Shown: in pieces, positions 1 through 8,357 of the stretch | Position numbering within the stretch: the first letter of the stretch is position 1 | Layout: each line of letters starts with the position of its first letter | Origin: Rhodospirillales bacterium | Lineage (GTDB): Bacteria; Pseudomonadota; Alphaproteobacteria; Acetobacterales; Acetobacteraceae | Assembly (NCBI GenBank): GCA_025359905.1 | Contig: JANYDF010000038.1 | Coordinates: forward strand, 1-64,000 | Length of the DNA stretch: 64,000 nt | Reading direction: 5' to 3' | Notes under the pieces: generated by a model | What the model saw: the letters and a program-made list of their open reading frames with translations, nothing else | Database searches by the model: none | What the model was told of the DNA's origin: nothing | Program-made: the position numbers and the translations under genes

Positions 1-306
1 GGCTTCGGCCCAGTCCAGAATGGCATAGCCCAGCATCTGCGACGCCGTCGGCGGATTGCCCGACGTCATCCGCGCCTTCAGCGTCGTCATCGCGCCCGAC
101 CCGCCGCCACCGGCCACCGGCGCATCCTTCCACTCAACCCCCTGACCCGCCAGCGTCTGCTTCAAAACCGACAAACCAGCAGCCTCGCCGCCAGACGTCC
201 ACCAGTGCAAAACCTCAACCGAGTCGCCCGCTTGCGCGGGCGCTGCCGGCTGGAACGCGAGCAGAGCGGCAGTCGCGACTGCCAGAGACAGAATTTTCTT
301 GAACAT
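1..306 (-). CDS. Sugar ABC transporter periplasmic binding protein, N-terminal part (runs off the window)
   Basis: Only the first 102 residues lie in the window. The reading frame starts at an ATG at 306 preceded by an AGAGGA ribosome site. It opens with a lysine-containing signal peptide ([18 protein letters not shown]) ending in APAQA. The mature N-terminus contains [14 protein letters not shown], typical of family 1 extracellular solute-binding proteins that serve carbohydrate ABC importers. The protein is exported to the periplasm and should deliver a sugar to a permease encoded beyond position 1. It reads in the same direction as the ABC operon at 508-5069 but belongs to a different binding-protein family, so it is probably the first gene of a second sugar transporter. 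Substrate unknown. Confidence 0.8.
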   Translation of the reverse strand, partial: MFKKILSLAVATAALLAFQPAAPAQAGDSVEVLHWWTSGGEAAGLSVLKQTLAGQGVEWKDAPVAGGGGSGAMTTLKARMTSGNPPTASQMLGYAILDWAEA

Positions 307-507
307 CAAAGTTTTCCTCTCTGGCCGAGCAACATCGCGACGGCCATCGGCGATCTTGTAATAGGCTCGGTAGTCGGGTGGAAGTGATTCCAATGCCGAC
401 TTTGTACGTTGATCGTTCCACGAACCCGACCGTAACGACGTACGCGTGCAACCGCCTGAAAAGGCGATGAAACCAACGCTGCGCCGATGAATTTTTTTGA
501 GGGGCGG
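307..507. other. Intergenic region between two sugar transporter genes
   Basis: Two hundred bases with no convincing gene. It holds the ribosome site of the binding-protein gene ending at 306. A short inverted repeat, GTTC-CAC-GAAC (415-425), could be an operator half for that gene, and a 5-bp stem with a GAAA loop (CGCCT/AGGCG) lies near 452-466. Neither is strong enough to name a regulator, and no U-rich terminator follows the permease stop at 508. Confidence 0.3.
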
Positions 508-1461
508 CTAAATCATGGTGCGGACGTGGGCGGCGCGTCCGTACAGCGACACCAGCACGATAATCACTGCCCCCAAGGCCGCCTGGACCATCGAGGGCTG
601 CAAGCCCAGACCGATCAGCAGGGTGTTGATTTCCGTCAGCACCAGCGCCCCGGCGACGGTGCCGAGGTAGCCGCCCTGCCCGCCGGTCAACGCGGTGCCG
701 CCGATCACCACGGCGGCAATCGACTGGAAAAGATAGGGCTGGCCGACATCGGCATAGGCCGATCCGGTGAAGCCGAGCAGCAGCACCCCGGCAGCGGCGG
801 CGAACACCGCGCTCAGCGCGTAGGTGAGGGTCCACATCCGCACCGGGCCGATCAGCGCGTACCGGGCGGCGACCGGGTTGGCGCCCAGCGCATACATGCG
901 CCGGCCGAACGGTGTGCGCGCCAACATCAGCATCATCGCCAACAGCAGTACGAAGGTCGCTGGGACCAGCCATGGCACCGGCAGCATCCAGGCCTGCGCG
1001 CCGATGGAAACGAACTTGGTCAGTCCCTCGGGCGCCGACCCCGTGGGGAATCCGGCGGTCCACAATAGCACAGCGCCCTGTACCGCGGTGCCGACGCCAA
1101 GCGTCAGAATCAGCGGATGCACCTTCAGCGCCGCCGACAGAAAACCGTTGATGGCGCCGATGCCCGCCGCCAGCACTGCGACAACCAAGCAGACCAGCGG
1201 AAACGGCCAGCCGTCGCCGTACAACTGCGCCGCGACCACGTTGGCGAAGCCGATTACGAACGGTACCGACAAATCGATGCCGCCGACGATCACCACCAGG
1301 GTTTGCCCAACGGCTGCGACCGCCAGCAGGCTGGACAGCACCAGTTGTGCGCGGATGGCGAACGGTTCGGAATAGCCCTCGATCAGTACGCTGCCGAGCG
1401 CCTGTAACCCGGCGGCGACCAGGAAGGCGCCCGTCACCCGTAGCCAGCCGAACCGCCTCAT
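508..1461 (-). CDS. Sugar ABC transporter inner-membrane permease (RbsC family), second permease of the operon
   Basis: A 317-residue hydrophobic protein with about eight to ten membrane segments. The conserved cytoplasmic loop of RbsC-type permeases is visible as VIGGTALTGGQGGYLGTVAG, the segment that contacts the ATPase. The start is an ATG at 1461 whose sequence overlaps the TGA of the preceding permease gene by four bases (ATGA), which implies coupled translation. It is the last gene of the operon that begins at 5069. Together with the preceding permease it would form a heterodimeric channel for a sugar. The family is clear; the substrate cannot be read from sequence. Confidence 0.88.
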   Translation of the reverse strand: MRRFGWLRVTGAFLVAAGLQALGSVLIEGYSEPFAIRAQLVLSSLLAVAAVGQTLVVIVGGIDLSVPFVIGFANVVAAQLYGDGWPFPLVCLVVAVLAAGIGAINGFLSAALKVHPLILTLGVGTAVQGAVLLWTAGFPTGSAPEGLTKFVSIGAQAWMLPVPWLVPATFVLLLAMMLMLARTPFGRRMYALGANPVAARYALIGPVRMWTLTYALSAVFAAAAGVLLLGFTGSAYADVGQPYLFQSIAAVVIGGTALTGGQGGYLGTVAGALVLTEINTLLIGLGLQPSMVQAALGAVIIVLVSLYGRAAHVRTMI

Positions 1462-2393
1462 GCCGCCCCCCGTTTCGGCAGCACCGACGGCAAGGCGTTG
1501 ATGCAGATCGAGGCGACCAGGATGAGGCCGTAGCTGATTTGCAGCACGAAGGTGGAGACGTTGAAGTAGGTCAGCGCGCTTTGCAGCAGGAAGATGTCGA
1601 TGGCGCCCACCGCCGCCGCCAGGAACCCGCCGCGCCCGCCCGCCAAGCTGACGCCGCCGAGAGCGGCCGAGGAAATGGCGAGCAACGTAAAATTCGGCCC
1701 GATGGTCGGGTCGGCCGAGCCGATCAGCGCGGTCAGCACCAGCGCCGCGACCCCCACGAACAGCCCGGTGACGACGTAGGACAGGAACCGCACGGCGGTG
1801 ACATTGACGCCTGCCGAATACGCGGCCCGGTCGTCGCTGCCGGTGGCGAGCAGTTGCTCGTACAGCGGCAACCGCTTGAAGCCGAGCCACGCCACTGCGA
1901 GGACCACCAGCGGCAAGATCGACCACGCGCCGGACAACGCCTTCAACCAGTCCGGCGCACCACCCAGCGGGGCGGGCAATAGCGTCAGCGTGAGGCCGGA
2001 AAGCACGAGATAGGTGCCGAGCGTCGCGATGATCGGCTGCACGCGGACCAGCGTGGCGATGGCCCCGTTCACCGCGCCGATCCCCGCCCCCATTACCAGG
2101 GCAGACGGCACCAACACCCAGGCCGATGTGATACCACTGTCGATTACCAGCGTTTTGATCAGCACCGCGTTGATGAAACCCATCGCCGGGCCGACCGATA
2201 CGTCGATGCCGCCACGACCGCCCAGGATGGCGGGCATTGAGGCCAGCGCCGCACAGATCAGCGGCGCCGCGAGGCCGAGCAGCGTGCCCCAGGCGGATGG
2301 CGCGAAGCGCGCCGGGTTCAGCGCCACGTTGAGCGCCACCAACAACACCAGCAGCACCAAAGCAACGCGGGTTTCGCGGGTTATCAGCGGCAT
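1458..2393 (-). CDS. Sugar ABC transporter inner-membrane permease (RbsC family), first permease of the operon
   Basis: A 311-residue polytopic membrane protein. The EAA-like loop of the family is seen as ALGGVSLAGGRGGFLAAAVG, and the early motif GGRGGIDVSVGPAMG matches the GGIDLSVG-type segment of RbsC proteins. The partner permease at 508-1461 carries the same marks, so this transporter uses two different membrane subunits, unlike the single RbsC homodimer of the ribose system. It follows the second ATPase gene by three bases and overlaps the next gene by four. Confidence 0.88.
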   Translation of the reverse strand: MPLITRETRVALVLLVLLVALNVALNPARFAPSAWGTLLGLAAPLICAALASMPAILGGRGGIDVSVGPAMGFINAVLIKTLVIDSGITSAWVLVPSALVMGAGIGAVNGAIATLVRVQPIIATLGTYLVLSGLTLTLLPAPLGGAPDWLKALSGAWSILPLVVLAVAWLGFKRLPLYEQLLATGSDDRAAYSAGVNVTAVRFLSYVVTGLFVGVAALVLTALIGSADPTIGPNFTLLAISSAALGGVSLAGGRGGFLAAAVGAIDIFLLQSALTYFNVSTFVLQISYGLILVASICINALPSVLPKRGAA

Positions 2394-2396
2394 GGG

Positions 2397-3134
2397 CTAC
2401 GCCACCCGCCCGAACATCGCGGCAATGACCCGCTCGACGCTCATTTCCGCCCGATCGAGCCGCGCTTGTACGCCGCCGTCGCGGAACACCACGACGCGGT
2501 GGCAGAGCCGCAGTATTTCCTCGATCTCGGTGGACAGCACCACCAGCGCCATGCCCTCGGCGGCTAGCCCGGCAAACACCTCGTACAGCGCATGCCGGGT
2601 GCGGATGTCTACGCCGCGCGTCGGGTCGTTCAGCAGCAGCACGCGCGGTTTCAGCGCCAGCACGCGGGCCAGCAGCACTTTTTGTTGATTGCCGCCCGAG
2701 AGTGCCGTGATCGGCGCACGGTCGGACCGCGCCACCACCGAAAGCCGTTCGCGCCACACCGCAAAACGGCTGCGCCGCGCGCCACCGCCGATTACCCCCA
2801 GCTTGGCGTCGTGGCCGGGCGTCGCGGCGGCAAAATTATCCACCACCGAGAGCGTCGGGAAAATCCCCGTGGTGCGCCGGTCGCGCGGCAAATAGGCGAT
2901 GCCGTGGCGCACCGCCTGCGCTGCACTGCCGATCCGCGTTTCATCTCCGGCCAGCACTTCGCCCGCCAGTGGGCGGCGATGCCCGGCCAGGGTTTCCAGA
3001 TATTCCTCCTGCCCGTGCCCCTCCAGCCCGGCCAGCCCAGCGATCTCGCCGGGGCGGATCGCATCGTCGAACGCCGCCGCGCGGGCGGCGATCTTCAATC
3101 CATGCGCCTGCAACAACGGGGCGTCAGGCGGCAT
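2397..3134 (-). CDS. Sugar ABC transporter ATPase, C-terminal half encoded as a separate gene
   Basis: This 245-residue protein corresponds to the second nucleotide-binding domain of RbsA/MglA-type ATPases, which are normally about 500 residues with two domains in one chain. Its Walker A region is the degenerate form usual for that half (GLAGLEGHGQEEYLETLAG; no GKST). The signature is LSGGNQQKVLLARVL and the Walker B region is VLLLNDPTRGVDI, with Asn instead of Asp before Asp-Pro. The start at 3134 overlaps the end of the N-terminal half gene by 11 bases in another frame. Both halves are complete and the break lies in the interdomain linker, so a functional split is more likely than a damaged gene, though a sequencing frameshift is not excluded. 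Confidence 0.85.
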   Translation of the reverse strand: MPPDAPLLQAHGLKIAARAAAFDDAIRPGEIAGLAGLEGHGQEEYLETLAGHRRPLAGEVLAGDETRIGSAAQAVRHGIAYLPRDRRTTGIFPTLSVVDNFAAATPGHDAKLGVIGGGARRSRFAVWRERLSVVARSDRAPITALSGGNQQKVLLARVLALKPRVLLLNDPTRGVDIRTRHALYEVFAGLAAEGMALVVLSTEIEEILRLCHRVVVFRDGGVQARLDRAEMSVERVIAAMFGRVA

Positions 3135-3876
3135 CGGCCAAGCCGTCGAGCGTGGCGGGCGCCATCAGCGCCAGCAGGCCGGGCACATCCACCTCGCCGC
3201 GGGCAAACGTGCGGACCAAGCGGCCGCTGCGCAGCACGCTGACGAAGTCGGCGAGTTCGGTGACTTCGTCGATGCGGTGGGTGATGAACAGGATCAGCCC
3301 GCCGCTTTGGGCGAAGCCGCGCATGAAGGCGAACACCGCATCGCGGTCGCCGTAGTCCAGCGCCGCCGTCACTTCGTCCAGAATCAGCACGCGCGGCTGC
3401 TTGGCCAGCGCACGGGCCAGCACGACCAATTGGCGCTGCGCCAGCGGCAGCGCCCCGGCGGGCGCGGCCACATTGATCGGCGAACGGGTGATCCGCGCCA
3501 GCAATTGCGCTGCCAGCCCCGCCCGCCCACTGCGCGCCACGGCGCGCGTCAGCAAGCCGTCGATGCCCAGCAAAATGTTATCCGTCACCGAGCGGTCCGG
3601 CGCGATCAACACCTCCTGAAACACCGTGCCGATCCCGCGCGCCTGCATCGCCACCGGGCGGAAATCGGCAACCGGTTCGCCCGCCAGCCGCACGGTGCCG
3701 CTGGTGGGGACGACAATGCCGGACAAGATTTTCACCAAAGTGCTTTTGCCCGACCCGTTTTCGCCCAGCACGGCATGGATCGACCCCGGCCGAAACGCGA
3801 TGGCGGCGCCGTCCAGCGCCACGGTTTCCCCGTAGCGTTTGGACAGCGCCGCCACCTCAAGCAAGGCTAGGCTCAC
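3124..3876 (-). CDS. Sugar ABC transporter ATPase, N-terminal half encoded as a separate gene
   Basis: A 250-residue ATPase domain equal to the first half of RbsA-type proteins. Walker A is GENGSGKSTLVKILSG, the signature region is LPLAQRQLVVLARAL (an unusual form of the family's LSVGQQQ), Walker B is VLILDEVTAAL and the switch His lies in LFITHRIDE. It starts at a GTG (3876) that overlaps the TGA of the binding-protein gene as GTGA. It ends at 3124, inside the start region of the gene for the C-terminal half. This half should hydrolyse ATP; the partner carries the degenerate site. Confidence 0.87.
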   Translation of the reverse strand: MSLALLEVAALSKRYGETVALDGAAIAFRPGSIHAVLGENGSGKSTLVKILSGIVVPTSGTVRLAGEPVADFRPVAMQARGIGTVFQEVLIAPDRSVTDNILLGIDGLLTRAVARSGRAGLAAQLLARITRSPINVAAPAGALPLAQRQLVVLARALAKQPRVLILDEVTAALDYGDRDAVFAFMRGFAQSGGLILFITHRIDEVTELADFVSVLRSGRLVRTFARGEVDVPGLLALMAPATLDGLADAA

Positions 3877-5069
3877 TTACCCGCGCAAGCGTTCGGCACC
3901 TCAGCGTAATTATAGCCCGCCACCGGGCCCGGGTTCTGGAAGTAGTTCGCCAGCAGCGCGTCAGGCATCGGGTCCGTCGGCGGCACCGGGAAGGTCGAAA
4001 CCGCGTCCGGCGTCATGCAGGGCGCATACCATTTGTCGAGATCGACCCCTTTCACCACCGGGATCGGGATCATGATGGTATTCAGCTTGGGCTTCTGGCC
4101 CTCCAGCAGCGCCACCGAGACGCGGAACAGACTTTCTGAGTTCCACGCCGGCAGCACGCCGTGGCCCTCGAAGCGGTAGCGATCCGCGTGCGCTTTCCAG
4201 TAGCCGAGCGCATCGCCCGAGGTCGATCCCGAGATCAGCGGCGCGGGACGGCCTGCCTCGGTGAAGGCTTCGGCGATCACCCGGCTTTCGCTGCCGGTGG
4301 TCCACACCGCATCGACTTTCTGCGGGCTGGTTGCCAGCGCCTGGAGGATCACGGTCTTGGTGACGTTGGCGGTCCAGTTGCCGTTGACGGTGCGGACAAC
4401 CTTGACGCCCGGATAATCCTTCAGCGCCTTGTCGCCGCCCGCGCGTTCCTGCGCCACGATCGGCGCACCGGCGATGCCTTCGACCAGGATGATGTTGCCC
4501 TTGCCACCGAGCGACTCGCCCAGTTGCTTGGCCATGTCGTAGCCCCAGCGGCCGTAGTTGCTATCCACGTTGATGGCGTACGGGCTGGTGACCGAGGACG
4601 AGATGGTCACGAACGCGATCCCGGCGTCGTAGCTGGCCTTGATCGCATCGTTCAAGCCGGTCGCCGAACCGGCCACCGAGGTGATGATGCTGCACTTCTT
4701 GTCGATGAAGGCGCGGATTTGCGAAATCTGGCGGCTGGTGTCGCCGTTGGAATCGGACAGTTCGAAGTCGCTCACCCAGCCCTTGGCCTTGTAGATATCG
4801 ACCAGACGCTTGAGTTCATTGGTCAGCGATACGCGCCACGGGTTGCCCTGATAGCTTTCCGAGTGGCACCACTTCCATGGCTTCGCCGGGGCTTTGAAAT
4901 TGTCGTAGGCCGAGGGTTGCAGATTGTCGGTGGCGCCGTCGTACAGCGCCTTTAGTTCGTCCGGCAGCCCGGCGATCAGCCCGGCGTCCCCGGCCTGCGC
5001 GGGGGTGGCAACGTAGGCAGCGGCGAGTGCCACGAGTGCAGCGCCGGTCAGACGTACCATCGGTGTCAT
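3873..5069 (-). CDS. Sugar ABC transporter periplasmic binding protein (Peripla_BP_4 type)
   Basis: A 398-residue exported protein. The ATG at 5069 is chosen because a GGAGGAA ribosome site lies just upstream and a clean signal peptide follows (MTPMVRLTGAALVALAAAY, cleavage after AQA near residue 26). The body shows the two-lobed sugar-binding fold, with NELKRLVDIYKAKGWVSDF early, DAGIAFVTISSSV in the first lobe and WTTGSESRVIAEAFTEAGR in the second. It is the first gene of an operon running to 508 and overlaps the ATPase gene by four bases. The start lies about 90 bases from a strong palindrome, so expression is probably repressed by a sugar-sensing regulator. Confidence 0.85.
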   Translation of the reverse strand: MTPMVRLTGAALVALAAAYVATPAQAGDAGLIAGLPDELKALYDGATDNLQPSAYDNFKAPAKPWKWCHSESYQGNPWRVSLTNELKRLVDIYKAKGWVSDFELSDSNGDTSRQISQIRAFIDKKCSIITSVAGSATGLNDAIKASYDAGIAFVTISSSVTSPYAINVDSNYGRWGYDMAKQLGESLGGKGNIILVEGIAGAPIVAQERAGGDKALKDYPGVKVVRTVNGNWTANVTKTVILQALATSPQKVDAVWTTGSESRVIAEAFTEAGRPAPLISGSTSGDALGYWKAHADRYRFEGHGVLPAWNSESLFRVSVALLEGQKPKLNTIMIPIPVVKGVDLDKWYAPCMTPDAVSTFPVPPTDPMPDALLANYFQNPGPVAGYNYAEVPNACAGK

Positions 5070-5163
5070 CGGTTCCTCCCTATCTGGTCTGGGCCGTTTG
5101 CCGCCCATTGCCATCCACGGGCGCACCCGCCCTGAATTTCCTCCAACGACACGTATCATAGGC

Positions 5164-5195
5164 GAATGAAGCATTCAATCTTGAATGTATCATTC
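5164..5195. promoter_or_regulatory. Nested palindromic operator with adjoining minus-strand promoter, between the sugar operon and the lactonase gene
   Basis: The inner palindrome is CATTCAA-TC-TTGAATG (5172-5187). It is framed by an outer pair GAATGA (5164-5169) and TCATTC (5190-5195), so four copies of a GAATG/CATTC half-site sit in 32 bases. On the minus strand a TATGAT -10 box lies directly next to it (5155-5160), so a bound protein would cover the -35 region of the ABC operon. No regulator gene is in view. The spacing suggests two dimers of a LacI- or GntR-type repressor, but this is inference. Confidence 0.65.
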
Positions 5196-5204
5196 ACCAG
5201 GGAA

Positions 5205-5234
5205 TTGGACGTCCGCTGCGCAGGGCGCTAGCAT
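5205..5234 (+). promoter_or_regulatory. Candidate sigma-70 promoter of the lactonase gene
   Basis: TTGGAC (5205-5210) and TAGCAT (5229-5234) are separated by 18 bases, upstream of the start at 5267. The nested palindrome at 5164-5195 ends ten bases before the -35 box, so one regulator could control both divergent units. Confidence 0.4.
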
Positions 5235-5266
5235 CGGCGCAACAACTCCTGGGGGAACACCGCGCC

Positions 5267-6382
5267 ATGACCGCCCGCACGCTGGCCTTCGTCGGCTCCA
5301 TCACCCGTCCGGCGCCGTATTTCCTGGAATGCAAGGGAATCGGCATTACGGTGCTCGAATTCAACGAGCAAACCGGCGAGTTGACCAAGCTGAGCGAGAC
5401 CGATGGCATCGACAACCCGAGCTACCTGACCATCGATGCCGCCGGCCGCACGCTGTATGCGATCAGCGAAGTGTACGGCTGGCACGAAGGCGACGTGACC
5501 GCCTACCGGATCGACCGCGACACCGGGGCGCTCACCTATATCAACAAGCAGGCCACCGGCGGCAGCATCGCGGCGATGGCCAGCGCCGATCACACCGGGC
5601 GCTGGCTGCTGGTGGCGAATTACCGCATCGGCCCGGATGGCTTGCGCCCGCCAGCCGCCGCGGTATCGCTGCCGATTGACCACGACGGCGGCCTCGGCCC
5701 GGTCGCCAGCCGCGTGGTGCACACCGGCAGCGGCCCCAACCCGGACCGGCAGGAAGGCACCCATCCGCATTGCGCGGTGCCCAGCCCGGACAACCGCTTC
5801 GTGCTGGTCGCCGACCTCGGCATCGACCGCATCATGGTCTATGCGTTCGATGCCGCGACCGGGGCGCTCACCCCTGCCCCGGTGCCGTTCGTGCAGTCGG
5901 CCCCCGGCAATGGGCCGCGCCATCTGGTGTTCGACCCCACCGGCCGCTTCGTCTATGTCACCAACGAACTGGCGAGCTCGGTCAGCGCCTATGGCTGGAA
6001 CGCCGCGACGGGCGAGCTCACGCCATTGCAGACCATCAGTTCGCTGCCGCCGGAGGGCCACCCGGACAATACCTGCTCGGATATCGGCATCTCGGCGGAT
6101 GGGCGCTTTGTCTACGCCGCCAATCGTGGCCACCACAGCATCGCCTGCTTCGCGGCGGATACTGCCACCGGCCATCTGGCCGCTATCGGCCACGCCAGCA
6201 TCCAGGGCCAAACGCCGCGCCAGTTCACCATCGACCTGACCGGGCGCTTCCTGCTGATCGCCAATCAGGCGACCGACGAGGTGGTGGTGCTGGCGCGCGA
6301 TCCCGCGACCGGCTTGCTCAGCGACAGCGGCCAGCGTGCGGCCATCGGCACGCCGATGTGCGTGAAGCTGCTGCGGGTCTAG
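5267..6382 (+). CDS. Lactonase family seven-bladed beta-propeller protein (6-phosphogluconolactonase-like)
   Basis: A 371-residue soluble protein without signal peptide, matching the YbhE/Pgl family that hydrolyses sugar lactones. Blade-like repeats are easy to see: GELTKLSETDGIDNPSYLTI, GRTLYAISEVYGW, NRFVLVADLGIDRIMVYAFD, GRFVYVTNELASSVSAYGW, GRFVYAANRGHHSIACF and GRFLLIANQATDEVVVLARD, each pairing a hydrophobic strand with a following D/N-rich turn. The start at 5267 follows a GGGGGAA ribosome site. It is transcribed away from the sugar ABC operon and shares its control region, so it probably acts in catabolism of the imported sugar through an aldonolactone. Which lactone is cleaved cannot be read. 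Confidence 0.85.
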   Translation: MTARTLAFVGSITRPAPYFLECKGIGITVLEFNEQTGELTKLSETDGIDNPSYLTIDAAGRTLYAISEVYGWHEGDVTAYRIDRDTGALTYINKQATGGSIAAMASADHTGRWLLVANYRIGPDGLRPPAAAVSLPIDHDGGLGPVASRVVHTGSGPNPDRQEGTHPHCAVPSPDNRFVLVADLGIDRIMVYAFDAATGALTPAPVPFVQSAPGNGPRHLVFDPTGRFVYVTNELASSVSAYGWNAATGELTPLQTISSLPPEGHPDNTCSDIGISADGRFVYAANRGHHSIACFAADTATGHLAAIGHASIQGQTPRQFTIDLTGRFLLIANQATDEVVVLARDPATGLLSDSGQRAAIGTPMCVKLLRV

Positions 6383-6396
6383 CCGCGCGAAACGCC

Positions 6397-6426
6397 AAGG
6401 GCCGGGCATCGCTGCCCGGCCCTTTT
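6397..6426 (+). terminator. Rho-independent terminator between convergent genes
   Basis: A perfect 12-bp stem, AAGGGCCGGGCA pairing with TGCCCGGCCCTT around a TCGC loop, followed by two further T. It begins 14 bases after the lactonase stop and also lies beyond the stop of the oppositely oriented gene at 6444, so it may serve both. Confidence 0.8.
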
Positions 6427-6443
6427 CAAGCCGGTAGCAGGTC

Positions 6444-8255
6444 TTACTGGCCGCGCCCGGTCGCCATCACGGTCAGCGTCTTGAACATGATGCCCAGATC
6501 GCACATCAGCCAGGACATCGGGCTGGCCAAGTGCATGGCGTAGGCGTGGTCGAAGGTCACCTTGCGGCGCACATCGTCCAGGCTGGTGTCGTAGCCCTGG
6601 TTGACTTGTGCCAAGCCGGTGATGCCAGGGCGCAGGCCCACGGTGCGGTCGGCGAAGAACGGGATGGCCTGCTCCAGCTTGCCGTAGAAGCCGGGGCGCT
6701 CCGGGCGGGGGCCGACGATGGACATGTCGCCCATCAGCACGTTCAGCAACTGCGGGATTTCGTCCAGGCGGGTCTTGCGGAGGAACAGGCCAACGCCGGT
6801 GATGCGCGGGTCGTTCTTGGTCGCCCACACCGCACCGGTGCGGGCTTCGGCGTCGCTGCGCATCGAGCGGAACTTCAACATGCGGAACAACTCGGTGCGG
6901 TCGGACAGCGCCCGGCCGACGCGCAGTTGGCTGAACAGCACCGGCCCCCGGCTATCGAGCTTGATCGCCAGCGCCAGCAGCGGCCACAGCGGGGCGGTCA
7001 GCGTCAGGCCAACCAGCGCCACCAGAATATCCAGCCCGCGTTTGGCAAAGGCCACCGAGACCGGCAGATGCATGAACATGCTGGCCGGGGTGATCGAAGC
7101 GCGCTGCCAGGGCAGCCTGGCCTTGCCGCTGAGGTAGCGCCACAGCCCGATCACGCTGGCGGTATGGCCAGACACCAAATAATGCGCCAGCGCCAGCGGC
7201 TTGGGCGCCCGCTCGCCGAGCAGCGCGCCGAACAGCGCCGCCAGGCAGCCGGCAATTTGCAGCGCCGTCAGCGTGGTGAAGAATTCCGAGCCGTCCGCCA
7301 GGGCGATGCTGCCCAGCAGGCCGGTCAGCAGCAGAAACGGCATGATGACGCGCAGCGCCTTGCCGGACGCAAACGAGAATGCCACGCCGCCGTGGCGCGG
7401 GTGCAGCAGCGGCAGCAACCGCACCAGTTGCTGCACGTTGCCGGCCGCAATGCGCTTGCGGCGGCGGCGCTCGGACGCCGGATCGTCGTGATCGGCTTCG
7501 AGGGCCACGATCTGGTCGTCGTACGCCACCCGCCAGCCACGCGCGAAAATCTGCATCGGCAGGATGAAGTCGTCGTTGATGGTGTCGCCGGGCAACGCCG
7601 CCCAGGCGATGCGGCGGAAGGCGTAGAACGCGCCGTGCAGACCGAGCGGGGCGCCCAGGGCGGCCTCGCCACGCTTCACGCCGAGTTGCACCTTCCAGTA
7701 GGTGCTCTCACCGGCGCTGCTGGCCTGCTGCAAGCGGTAGGTGCCGCCGACCGCACCCAGCGAGGCATCGGCGAAATGCGCCGCAGCGCGCATCAGCGCG
7801 TCGGGCGGCAGCATGGCCGACACATCCGACAGCACGACCACGGCGGTGCGCACCCGGGCGATGGCTTCGTTCAGCAGCGCCACCTTGCCGCGATTTTCGT
7901 GATGGTCCTGCACGTCGGCCAGCAGATGCGCGCAGGCCGGTTCGGCCAGCGTGGCGCGGGCAATGGCCACCGTCGCGTCGGTGCAGCCGTCGCAGGCCAC
8001 AACCACATGCAGCTTGCCGGCCGGATAGTCGAGCGCCGCGATGTTGCGCAACTTGGCAGCGATCTGGGCTTCTTCCTGATAAGCCGGCATGACGATGGTC
8101 ATGCTGGGCAGCACGGCATCGGCTGGCAGCGGCGGCGTGCCGGTCGGCTTGCGCAGGAACTTCAGCAACAGCGGGTAGCCGGCATGATGGTAGCCAGCGA
8201 GGCCGAGCGATCCCAACGTGGCAAGCTCGGTCGCGGTCTGGAGCAGGTTCGTCAT
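6444..8255 (-). CDS. Fusion of a GT2 glycosyltransferase with a polyprenyl-phosphate sugar-phosphate transferase (priming enzyme)
   Basis: 603 residues with two enzymes in one chain. Residues about 50-290 are a family 2 glycosyltransferase: MTIVMPAYQEEAQI, VVVACDGCTDATV, VVVLSDVSAM, HGAFYAFRR and INDDFILPMQ are its usual blocks. Membrane segments follow near 310-370. From about residue 405 the chain is a WcaJ-type bacterial sugar transferase, with a membrane hairpin, MLKFRSMRSDAE, RKTRLDEIPQLLNVLMGDMS, IVGPRPERPG and RPGITGLAQV. This half would place the first sugar phosphate on undecaprenyl phosphate in the inner membrane. It is the last gene of the exopolysaccharide operon, 102 bases after a GT4 gene. 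The fusion could couple priming with addition of the second sugar. Confidence 0.85.
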   Translation of the reverse strand: MTNLLQTATELATLGSLGLAGYHHAGYPLLLKFLRKPTGTPPLPADAVLPSMTIVMPAYQEEAQIAAKLRNIAALDYPAGKLHVVVACDGCTDATVAIARATLAEPACAHLLADVQDHHENRGKVALLNEAIARVRTAVVVLSDVSAMLPPDALMRAAAHFADASLGAVGGTYRLQQASSAGESTYWKVQLGVKRGEAALGAPLGLHGAFYAFRRIAWAALPGDTINDDFILPMQIFARGWRVAYDDQIVALEADHDDPASERRRRKRIAAGNVQQLVRLLPLLHPRHGGVAFSFASGKALRVIMPFLLLTGLLGSIALADGSEFFTTLTALQIAGCLAALFGALLGERAPKPLALAHYLVSGHTASVIGLWRYLSGKARLPWQRASITPASMFMHLPVSVAFAKRGLDILVALVGLTLTAPLWPLLALAIKLDSRGPVLFSQLRVGRALSDRTELFRMLKFRSMRSDAEARTGAVWATKNDPRITGVGLFLRKTRLDEIPQLLNVLMGDMSIVGPRPERPGFYGKLEQAIPFFADRTVGLRPGITGLAQVNQGYDTSLDDVRRKVTFDHAYAMHLASPMSWLMCDLGIMFKTLTVMATGRGQ

Positions 8256-8357
8256 GGTCGGGCCTCCGGTGCGCTGGTGAGCGTCTGGGAGGACATCCGC
8301 AGGAACTGTGCCAGGGCGTAACTTGCCGACCGCAATGCAAATTGCGAGGCGACTGCC

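Noticed and set aside
508-2757. A 749-codon open frame on the minus strand spanning a permease and part of an ATPase gene
   Set aside because: Only its last 317 codons (508-1461) read as a protein family. The upstream part is Arg/Gly/Ala-rich noise antisense or out of frame to genes with clear motifs.
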